This document shows, piece after piece, positions 1 through 5,503 of a DNA stretch of 11,768 bases. Position 1 is the stretch's first letter; each line of letters begins with the position of its first letter. Source of the stretch: Bifidobacteriaceae bacterium (GTDB lineage: Bacteria; Actinomycetota; Actinomycetes; Actinomycetales; WQXJ01); contig JAITJY010000323.1 of assembly GCA_031278675.1 (NCBI GenBank), positions 1-11,768 on the forward strand, given 5' to 3'. Position numbers and translations under genes: made by a program. The notes beneath the pieces were generated by a model, which worked only from the letters and a program-made list of their open reading frames with translations, made no database searches and had not been told where the DNA came from.

Positions 1-1
1 G

Positions 2-1882
2 CGGCAGGCGAATCGGGACAGTGTGGCCGTGACCGTGGAATCTGCGGCCGAGCGTGAGGCTCGCCAAGCGGCCGAGGGCGGCCCGAACGGGTTGGCGTTG
101 GGGTCGGCGTTTAGTTCGCTGGCCGGCTTCGAGACCTTTGCCGCCGAGAACCCCGAGCCGTCCGTGTTCAGCAGTCTGCAACTGGCGCAGGTGCCGCCGG
201 GCGCGCACACCAACGGCCGCAATGAGGTTAACGCCCCATATCCGGCGGCGGAGATGTTCCAGCCCGTGATGGCTCCGGACGGCGCTCTGCCCATGCCGTC
301 CCGCGAGCCTCAAGTCCTGCCCGCACCGGCCGAACCCGTGGCCCCGCCGCCGTTTGTCGCCGTCGCCCCGGTTGGGCCGGTCGCCCCAGTTGGGCCGATG
401 CCGAGCGGCCAGCCTCCGGTTGTGCCAGGTGGGCCGGGCGGGCCGATGCCGGATGGCCAGCCCCCGGTTGGCGAGGTTGGGTCGTTTGCGCCGGTTGGGC
501 CGGGCGGGTCGATGCCGGATGGCCAGCCTCAGGTGGTGCCTGTTGGCCCTGGCGGGCAGGCGGCGCCGGGTGCGCCGGTTGGGGTGATGCCGGATGGCCA
601 GCCTGCGGTTGGCCAGGTTGGGTCGGTGCCGGATGGCCAGCCCCCGGTTGGCCCGTTCGTGCCGGTCGGGTCGTTTGCGCCGGTCGGGTCGTTTGCGCCG
701 GTGCCGGATGGCCAGCCCCCGGTTGGCCCGTTCGGGCCGGGCACGCCGGGTGGGCCGGTGCTGGATGGCCAGCCTCAGGTTGGGCCGGGCGGGCCGGTTG
801 GCCCGGGCGTGCCGGTTGGGTCGGTGCCGAACGGCCAACCCCCGGTTGGCCAGGTTGGATCATTTGCGCCGGTGGGGTCCGTCGGGTCGGTGCCGGATGC
901 CCAGCCCCCGGTTGGCCCGGTTGGGTCGTTTGCGCCGGTTGGGTCGGTGCCGGATGGCCAGCCCCCGGTTGGCCCGGTTGGGTCGTTTGCGCCGGGTGGG
1001 TCGGTGCCGAATGGCCAGCCTCAGGTTGGACCGGTCGGGCCGTTTGCGCCGGTCGGGTCGGCCGGGCCGGTGCCGAACGGCCAGCCGCCAGTCCGCGACC
1101 CAGGAGTGTTCGAGGGTGTGCCCATTGGGGGGCGCCCCGCGCCGAACGCGCTGGTCGGCGACATGGGACGGTTCGGGTCGCGCCCTGGCGCGGGGGACGG
1201 TGCTAGTGCGGTGAACGGTGGTGCGGGACGGTTGAACGGGCCTTTGGTGCAGACCGTATTGTCTGATCCTGACCGGTTGGGGCCGAGCCCGGTGCGGCCG
1301 GCCTTCCGGCCGACGTCCGAGGTGCGCACCGTCTCGCCGATCCCGCAGGGCACAATCGAACCGGAGCTGCGCGACGAGGCGCCCGCCCGCGTGCCGGCCT
1401 ATCAAACGGGTGGGGCGGCGCCCTACAATGCGCAGCAGCCGGCCTTTGAACAGGTCATTCACCCGCCGGCGGAGCCGGTTGCGCCCGCCACGCAGGTGGC
1501 GGCGGCTGGACAGGTCGCGCCTCCGGGACAGGTTGGGCCTCTCGGGCAGATTGCGCCCGTTGCCCAGATGACGCCCGTTGGGCAGTTTGCGTCCGGGGGA
1601 CAGATCGCGCCTGCGGGACAGGCGGCGCCAGTTGGCGAGATGGCGGCGGTTGGAGCCCCGGGACAGATCGCGTCCGGGGGGCAGATGACCCCCGGTGGAC
1701 AGATGACGCCCGGGGGGCAGGTCGCGCCTGCGGCGCCCGTGTTCGGTGAACTCCAACCTGTGTCGTTGCTAGATCCGCCGGCCTTCACGCCGGGGGGCGG
1801 CGGCGCGGCGCTGGGTAATCCGTCGGGGCCGTCGTTGGGAAGCGCGGCGTACTGGGTGAGCGGATCGTCGCCGGCAAGATGA
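2..1882 (+). CDS. Pro/Gly/Val-rich repeat protein, 5'-partial (function unknown)
   Basis: The frame is open from the left window edge (codons from base 2) to TGA at 1880-1882. A GTG at 23 would give 619 residues, but no ribosome binding site precedes it and the frame does not close upstream, so the gene most likely starts outside the window. After about 120 ordinary residues comes a low-complexity part: twelve copies of a P-[DNS]-G-Q-P-x-V motif spaced by Val/Gly/Pro/Phe runs (nt 401-1092), a less repetitive stretch, then a Gln-x-x-Pro-x-Gly hexad repeat (about nt 1501-1740). No signal peptide, membrane segment or cell-wall motif is visible. Its stop overlaps the DUF3180 start (ATGA), implying translational coupling. 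DUF3180 usually follows folate genes, and the first visible residues (DSVAVTV) resemble the last beta strand of FolB (DxVxVxI), so this may be the tail of an extended folate enzyme. That is inference only. Confidence 0.6.
   Translation, partial: RQANRDSVAVTVESAAEREARQAAEGGPNGLALGSAFSSLAGFETFAAENPEPSVFSSLQLAQVPPGAHTNGRNEVNAPYPAAEMFQPVMAPDGALPMPSREPQVLPAPAEPVAPPPFVAVAPVGPVAPVGPMPSGQPPVVPGGPGGPMPDGQPPVGEVGSFAPVGPGGSMPDGQPQVVPVGPGGQAAPGAPVGVMPDGQPAVGQVGSVPDGQPPVGPFVPVGSFAPVGSFAPVPDGQPPVGPFGPGTPGGPVLDGQPQVGPGGPVGPGVPVGSVPNGQPPVGQVGSFAPVGSVGSVPDAQPPVGPVGSFAPVGSVPDGQPPVGPVGSFAPGGSVPNGQPQVGPVGPFAPVGSAGPVPNGQPPVRDPGVFEGVPIGGRPAPNALVGDMGRFGSRPGAGDGASAVNGGAGRLNGPLVQTVLSDPDRLGPSPVRPAFRPTSEVRTVSPIPQGTIEPELRDEAPARVPAYQTGGAAPYNAQQPAFEQVIHPPAEPVAPATQVAAAGQVAPPGQVGPLGQIAPVAQMTPVGQFASGGQIAPAGQAAPVGEMAAVGAPGQIASGGQMTPGGQMTPGGQVAPAAPVFGELQPVSLLDPPAFTPGGGGAALGNPSGPSLGSAAYWVSGSSPAR
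401..1092 (+). repeat. In-frame degenerate repeats encoding P[DN]GQPxV modules
   Basis: Twelve copies of a P-D/N/S-G-Q-P-P/Q/A-V motif (one reads PDAQPPV, one LDGQPQV) are separated by Gly/Val/Phe/Pro spacers. The cleanest tandem part has a 57-bp (19-residue) period, with nearly identical units at 887-943 and 944-1000 and a more diverged one from 1001. All indels visible between units preserve the reading frame. Confidence 0.8.
1501..1740 (+). repeat. In-frame 18-bp repeats encoding a Q-x-x-P-x-G hexad
   Basis: A second, distinct repeat type in the same reading frame. Units follow Gln-[Val/Ile/Met]-[Ala/Thr/Gly]-[Pro/Ser]-x-Gly (for example GQIAPAG, GQMTPGG), about a dozen degenerate copies, with two adjacent copies (GQMTPGG) almost identical near nt 1681-1716. 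It was evidently amplified separately from the upstream GQPPV repeat. Confidence 0.7.
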
Positions 1883-2367
1883 ACCTGACGCGCTTCAGGA
1901 CAATCGGCGGGATCGCCGGTGTGAGCGTGCTGGCCAGCGCAGTTCTGGTGGATCTCGCTACTGGAGTGCTGTTTGATTCTGTGACTGTGCCGTGGGCGGT
2001 GGCTGGTCTGCTCGCGGTCTTGGCCGTAGGCATTTGCGCCCTGGCCTGGCCCGTCTACCAGTACGTCAAGGGGAAGCGTCGGCGGGTTGACCCGCTGCGG
2101 GCGGCGAGCATCCTCGCCCTGGCGAAGAGCTGCACCCTGGCCGGAGCGGGCCTGTTCGGCCTCTATCTCGGCATCTCGGTGGTTGCGCTCGGGGCGCTCC
2201 AGTCCCCGGCGGCCTGGACGCGGCTCTGGCAAGACTTGGCGGCGGTGCTCGCAGCAGTGCTGCTGACGGCAGCGGGCCGCCTGGCCGAATGGTTCTGCCG
2301 ACTCCCACCCGAGGACCCCAAACCCAAGGGCCGCGCCCCCGCCGGTGCCGACCCGAGCCCCGCCTAG
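1879..2367 (+). CDS. DUF3180 family membrane protein
   Basis: 162 residues with four likely membrane segments (about 7-28, 37-58, 79-105, 115-134). Between segments 2 and 3 is the basic RRRVDPLRAA loop (67-76) and after segment 4 the AEWFCRLPPED motif (136-146). This arrangement and these motifs match the actinobacterial DUF3180 family, whose biochemical role is unknown. The family typically lies just downstream of folate genes (folP/folB/folK) and close to DUF2520-panC. The start ATG overlaps the stop of the preceding gene (ATGA), so it is probably translated by coupling. The stop codon TAG at 2365-2367 is part of the CTAG head of an intergenic repeat. Family assignment is firm; function is not known. 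Confidence 0.9.
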   Translation: MNLTRFRTIGGIAGVSVLASAVLVDLATGVLFDSVTVPWAVAGLLAVLAVGICALAWPVYQYVKGKRRRVDPLRAASILALAKSCTLAGAGLFGLYLGISVVALGALQSPAAWTRLWQDLAAVLAAVLLTAAGRLAEWFCRLPPEDPKPKGRAPAGADPSPA

Positions 2368-2466
2368 CCACACTAGGTGGCCGAAACCTTTGCACCTGAG
2401 CCGAGTTTCGCCTACTCGGGGTCCCCGCAAAATCTCGGAGCGAAGCGGCCAGAGTTTGTGGGGTGT
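2364..2466 (+). repeat. CTAG-bounded modular intergenic repeat, copy 1 (one hairpin unit)
   Basis: Begins with CTAG-N5-CTAGGT (2364-2378), continues with the head containing CCGAAAC...GAGTTTCG, then one 41-nt hairpin unit (2423-2463) in which CCCCGCAAA pairs with TTTGTGGGG around a CGGAGCGAAG-type loop. The same head is found at 5408 and 11422 in the same orientation. The first CTAG contains the stop codon of the DUF3180 gene. The 3' end lacks the CCTCTAG tail of the other two copies and runs straight into the inverted repeat at 2467-2496. Confidence 0.85.
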
Positions 2467-2496
2467 CTGGTAGAGCGTTGTTCAACGCTCTACCAG
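2467..2496. terminator. Perfect 14-bp inverted repeat with 2-nt spacer
   Basis: The left arm CTGGTAGAGCGTTG (2467-2480) is exactly complementary to CAACGCTCTACCAG (2483-2496), with TT between. It would form a strong hairpin downstream of the DUF3180 gene. No T-run follows, so it is either an actinobacterial-style terminator lacking a U tract or a palindromic protein-binding site. It abuts the end of repeat copy 1. Confidence 0.6.
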
Positions 2497-2837
2497 GTGG
2501 GCGCGTCGGCTGAGGGCGTCGCGGTCGGCTCATGTTTGTGGGGCGCGGAGGGCTGTTGGAATTCGGCTTTCGCTGGCGGCGGATTATTGCTGGCGCGATT
2601 GATAAATGGGCTGTTGGCAAGCCTGCGCCGGGGCTGTTTAAGCCGGCACTATTCGCGGTTTGAGGATGGTTTTGGCGCTAGCTCGGAATGTGTGACGGGG
2701 GTCTCGTGTTGTGGCCTGATGTGCTGAGTTGTAGCAGTGCCCGGGGGACACTGGCGCCGGTTTAGCGTGTTGCGACACCGACGGCTGTGGGGCCAACAAA
2801 TCAGCCAAGACAAGGTAATACAACGCAAATCAACTAT
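2497..2837. other. Gene-less leader region upstream of the TasA-like gene
   Basis: No convincing gene is seen in this stretch on either strand. Open frames here have atypical composition or are read-throughs from the repeat. A short imperfect hairpin (CAGTG...CACTG, 2735-2753) is present. The last ~50 bases (about 2800-2849) are clearly more AT-rich than the surroundings and contain TAATAC at 2816-2821, a possible -10 element for the downstream operon, but no good -35 hexamer sits at the right distance. The promoter therefore remains unproven. Confidence 0.4.
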
Positions 2838-2844
2838 AAAGGAG
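2838..2844 (+). promoter_or_regulatory. Ribosome binding site fixing the TasA-like start
   Basis: AAAGGAG lies five bases before the ATG at 2850. An in-frame GTG further upstream (2787) has no such site and would add 21 residues before the signal sequence, so 2850 is preferred. Confidence 0.8.
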
Positions 2845-2849
2845 TTGAA

Positions 2850-3476
2850 ATGGCAGTGAAAAATTTGTTTGGTTCCGGGCGCCGTGGCGGCCTGGTTCGT
2901 AGTGCCCTCGCCGCAGGTGCGGCCACAGCGGTCCTAATGGGCGGCTTCGGGGCGTTCGCTCTCTGGAGCAGTTCGATCGATCTGGGATCGAAGGCGACGA
3001 TCGCTTCCGGCAGCCTCACGTTGGCGAGGGGTGCGGCGGGCAATGGCGCGTGGACCCTGGAAAACCCGGGCGGAGTCGCTAGCCCAACACCAATCAATGC
3101 GATCAGCAATTTCGTGATTTCGCCCGGCGACGTGTTGGCCTACAAGGGGCTGAGCTTCACGGGGTCCGTGACGGGCAGCGATATCGAAGCTGAACTCCAA
3201 CTTGCGGGCAAGAATGACAATGGCAACGTCCTGATAGATGCTGCGGCAAACGGCTATATCGTCGTAAAGTTCGACGTTGCGGGAGCCAATAGTCCGGGCA
3301 CCGTCACCCTGAAGGGGACTGGCTCGACACCCGTATATCTGGGTGGTTCAGCGGCCCTGCAGACGGTCGACGTGTATATCGAGTTTTTGTCTTCGACCCC
3401 GCCTGCTGTGGCCCAGAACCTGAGTTCAGCCATTGATTTCTCTAAGGGCCTGGAACTGGTCTTGCAGCAGATCTGA
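2850..3476 (+). CDS. TasA/camelysin-like exported protein with SipW-type signal peptide
   Basis: 208 residues. A basic start (VKNLFGSGRRGG) is followed by a hydrophobic segment (about 17-38) ending in GGFGAFALWSS, then SKATIASGSLTLA (47-59). This matches the alternate, SipW-cleaved signal of TasA/camelysin proteins, whose mature part also begins with an ATxASGxLxL strand. A VISPGDVL motif (89-96) corresponds to the xxPGDxL loop of TasA-like folds. The rest is beta-rich with few charged residues and no membrane anchor. By family knowledge it should be secreted through Sec, cleaved by the SipW-like peptidase encoded two genes downstream, and form a fibre or surface-layer component. It probably belongs to the actinobacterial alternate-signal exported family. 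The start follows the strong ribosome site at 2838. Assembly into fibres is inference. Confidence 0.85.
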   Translation: MAVKNLFGSGRRGGLVRSALAAGAATAVLMGGFGAFALWSSSIDLGSKATIASGSLTLARGAAGNGAWTLENPGGVASPTPINAISNFVISPGDVLAYKGLSFTGSVTGSDIEAELQLAGKNDNGNVLIDAAANGYIVVKFDVAGANSPGTVTLKGTGSTPVYLGGSAALQTVDVYIEFLSSTPPAVAQNLSSAIDFSKGLELVLQQI

Positions 3477-3483
3477 CAGCAGC

Positions 3484-3507
3484 GATCAGGGATTTTCATC
3501 CCTGATC
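3484..3507. terminator. 10-bp perfect hairpin after the TasA-like gene
   Basis: GATCAGGGAT (3484-3493) pairs exactly with ATCCCTGATC (3498-3507) around a TTTC loop, starting seven bases after the stop codon. There is no T-run downstream and the next gene is co-directional. It may be a partial terminator or an mRNA 3' stabiliser that sets a higher level of the TasA-like message than of the distal genes. Confidence 0.6.
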
Positions 3508-3654
3508 ACATCCCTTGAGGTTGGCGTTTGCCGCGCCCACCCCTCCCCTTGTTCTCCCGGCCGGCCCGGTGGCCAGGGATAGGGGTTGGGCGCGGCTAAC
3601 ACCACTGTGAAAACCATCAACAGCTTGACGAACCGACAAGAAAGGCCTGGGATT

Positions 3655-4545
3655 ATGTTGTCTGACACCATCAGGCGTGTGTCCATGTTTGGGCGGAGTG
3701 TAAAGCGTGCCGCCGTCCGGGTGTTACCGACCGCAGCTTTGGTCACAGCCCTGGCCGGCGCTGGGGCAGCCTTCGCGGCTGCAGGTCCAGGAACTGGTGG
3801 CGCCGCAGGCGCCGGGAGCGGTGCGGACCCGATTGTAGTGTCCTGGCAGAGCGCATCCGGGCCCTGGTCAAATAACGTATCTGCGCCGTTCTTCGGGGAC
3901 TCGTCGTGGTTGTGGACGCCACGAGATTCGAAAGTGCACACAGTGTATATCCGCAATGATTCGCCTGATGTGGCATCGGGCGAGGTGCGGTTGGTGCTTT
4001 CGGCACCAGCAGGCGGTCTGTGGGATGCCGCAGTGGTGGTAGATGGCGTAGCGACGCCGTGGGTCTCAGCATCTGTGGGGCAGCCGGTTGTGGCTGCCGC
4101 GCCGGTGGCGAATCTTGATCCGGGCGAGGTGGCCCGGATCGACTTGCGGGTCCGCGTCGATGAAGCAAACGTGTTGAGCCCGGCCAGCGCCGTCACGGCG
4201 GGAATCAGCGCCCAAGTGATCTTGTCTGGGCTGCCAGGGGACTGGGTGCCGCCGGTGGATGACCCTGACCAGGAGCCAACCGACCCACCGCCGACGTCTG
4301 AGCCACCGCCGACGTCTGAGCCGACATCGACCTCTGAGCCGACCTCTGAGCCGACGTCTGAGCCTGAGTCGCCATCGACCTTGGGCCCCGCTGATCCCGG
4401 CGAAAGCTTGCCGGTGACGGGCACTTGGGCGGGACGTGCCGCGCTGGCTGCGGCTGCACTGTTCGGGGCTGGTTGCTGGCTCATCGCGGCCGGGCGGCGC
4501 CGCCGCACTGAAGAGGTAAAAGTAGAGGTAGGTGAGCGGCGATGA
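3655..4545 (+). CDS. LPXTG-anchored surface protein
   Basis: 296 residues from ATG 3655, chosen because GAAAGG (3640-3645) lies nine bases upstream; an in-frame TTG at 3586 lacks one. Residues 1 to ~42 form a conventional Sec signal (basic start, hydrophobic core, AGAAFA cleavage region), unlike the SipW-type signal of the preceding gene. The middle part (~57-195) is a predicted beta-rich domain with a Trp-rich start (SWQSASGPWSNN). Residues 201-250 are an acidic Pro/Thr/Ser/Glu stalk with PTSEP repeats. The C terminus has the sortase signal LPVTG (252-256), a hydrophobic segment (259-280) and RRRR (281-284). It should therefore be linked to peptidoglycan, although no sortase gene is in the window. 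The stop overlaps the peptidase start (ATGA). The role is probably as a cell-wall partner or base for the TasA-like protein; this is inference from the operon. Confidence 0.85.
   Translation: MLSDTIRRVSMFGRSVKRAAVRVLPTAALVTALAGAGAAFAAAGPGTGGAAGAGSGADPIVVSWQSASGPWSNNVSAPFFGDSSWLWTPRDSKVHTVYIRNDSPDVASGEVRLVLSAPAGGLWDAAVVVDGVATPWVSASVGQPVVAAAPVANLDPGEVARIDLRVRVDEANVLSPASAVTAGISAQVILSGLPGDWVPPVDDPDQEPTDPPPTSEPPPTSEPTSTSEPTSEPTSEPESPSTLGPADPGESLPVTGTWAGRAALAAAALFGAGCWLIAAGRRRRTEEVKVEVGERR
4285..4368 (+). repeat. Ser/Thr/Glu/Pro stalk repeat (PTSEP units)
   Basis: Near-repeats of ACGTCTGAGCC-type DNA encode PTSEP, PTSEP, PTSTSEP, TSEP, TSEP in tandem. It forms the extended wall-spanning stalk just before the LPVTG motif and is a likely site of length variation between strains. 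Confidence 0.75.
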
Positions 4546-5279
4546 CGGCTGAGACGTTGTCCGATGCCGCCCAGTCAGTTTTCGCTGCCCCCACCGGTGG
4601 CCGCGCCACCAGGTTCATTCCGGGTGCGTGGCGGGGCGGGGCACGCCACAGTCTGGCGGTCCAGCCGGCCGAGACTGCGACGCCGCGTTGGTTGAATTGG
4701 TTGTGGTCGCTGGTTGGGGTGACGGGGCTGTCGGTGGTTCTAGCCGTGGCTGTACTGGCCATAGGGTTGCCGAAGGTGGCGGGTGCGGTGCCGTTGACGG
4801 TGCTGTCGGACTCGATGTCGCCGACCATGCCGGCCGGTTCCCTGGCTGTGGTCAAACCGACTATGCCGGTTTCGGCGGGGGCGCCGACATCTTTGAGTGT
4901 GGAAGAGATTGAACAGGTCAACAATGTTTCGGGGATTGAGCCCGGAGATGTGATTGTGTTCGCTCCGAAGGAAGGTTCGAGTATCACGGTGATCCATCGG
5001 GTGATCACTGTGAACACGGATAGTGCGGGGCACCGGGTGTTTACCACCAAGGGTGATGCGAATGATTCAGTTGATCCGCCCGTCCATGGATATCAGGTGC
5101 GGGCGGTGGCGTGGTACCGGCTGCCCTGGTTGGGCTATGTCAATAGCTGGTTGGATGACACAACGCGGCCCATGGTGGCGCTGACGCTGGCGGTGTTCGG
5201 TTTCGGCTGGGCTGGATGGAATCTGGTCCGGACCTGGGCCCTGCGGCGCGTCCCGCGCCGCGCGCCAGCCACAGGATGA
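4542..5279 (+). CDS. Signal peptidase I, SipW-like (ER/archaeal type)
   Basis: 245 residues. A membrane segment (about 54-76) is followed by the catalytic box LSDSMSPTMPAGS (88-100) with Ser91 in SMxP. The second box IHRVI (151-155) carries His152 where classical bacterial enzymes have Lys, placing it in the Ser/His type that includes Bacillus SipW. The third box KGDANDS (170-176) has the conserved Asp172. A second membrane segment lies near the C terminus (about 210-230), followed by a basic tail. It should cut signal peptides at the outer face of the membrane; the obvious substrate is the TasA-like protein at the head of this operon. The start is the ATG that overlaps the upstream stop, with GGTGAG just before it. 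The ~45-residue N-terminal cytoplasmic part before the first membrane segment is fairly long. Confidence 0.9.
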   Translation: MTAETLSDAAQSVFAAPTGGRATRFIPGAWRGGARHSLAVQPAETATPRWLNWLWSLVGVTGLSVVLAVAVLAIGLPKVAGAVPLTVLSDSMSPTMPAGSLAVVKPTMPVSAGAPTSLSVEEIEQVNNVSGIEPGDVIVFAPKEGSSITVIHRVITVNTDSAGHRVFTTKGDANDSVDPPVHGYQVRAVAWYRLPWLGYVNSWLDDTTRPMVALTLAVFGFGWAGWNLVRTWALRRVPRRAPATG

Positions 5280-5306
5280 ATTCGTCCACCACGCTGGTGG
5301 ACGAAT
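5280..5306. terminator. 12-bp perfect hairpin closing the SipW operon
   Basis: ATTCGTCCACCA (5280-5291) and TGGTGGACGAAT (5295-5306) are exact complements around a CGC loop. The stem begins one base after the peptidase stop codon. No T-run follows, as is common in high-GC actinobacteria. It probably ends transcription of the three-gene export operon before the convergent subtilase gene. Confidence 0.75.
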
Positions 5307-5407
5307 GCCGTTGGCCGGAGCCCGTTCACCGTGAATGCAACAACCATCAGAACGCTTCTGCTTCGACGATCTAAGCGCTGCCCCAATCCACGGTGAGAGT
5401 GGGTAAT

Positions 5408-5474
5408 CTAGACCTACTAGGTAGCCGAAACTCTTGCACCTAAGCCGAGTTTCACCTGCTCGGGGTGCCTCTAG
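5408..5474 (+). repeat. CTAG-bounded modular intergenic repeat, copy 2 (no hairpin unit)
   Basis: Starts CTAG-N5-CTAGGT (5408-5422), has the same head (GCCGAAACTC...CGAGTTTCACC), then passes directly from CTCGGGG to the tail TGCCTCTAG (ending 5474). Compared with copies 1 and 3, the 41-nt hairpin unit is missing exactly between two GGGGT stretches, consistent with a short-homology deletion. It lies between the convergent ends of the SipW operon and the subtilase gene. Confidence 0.8.
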
Positions 5475-5503
5475 TTGCTCTTGGTTCGGAAGCACCAACT
5501 ATC

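Noticed and set aside
228..1756. Long open frames on the minus strand and in other + frames inside the Pro/Gly gene
   Set aside because: They are shadows of GC-rich repetitive coding DNA. The frame kept is the one that is open throughout and coupled by ATGA to DUF3180.
2377..2727. 116-residue + strand frame after DUF3180
   Set aside because: Its first half is translation of the intergenic repeat, similar peptides arise from the other copies, it has no ribosome site, and it reads through the palindrome.
2787..2849. GTG start at 2787 for the TasA-like protein
   Set aside because: AAAGGAG at 2838 and the signal-peptide layout point to ATG 2850.
4542..5279. Classical housekeeping signal peptidase (LepB)
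   Set aside because: The general base position is His in IHRV rather than Lys, and the gene is in an operon with a SipW-type substrate.
5067..5498. Minus-strand frame sharing a GETRLRCK peptide with another frame near 2400
   Set aside because: The similarity is due to the shared DNA repeat head read on the opposite strand, not to homologous proteins.
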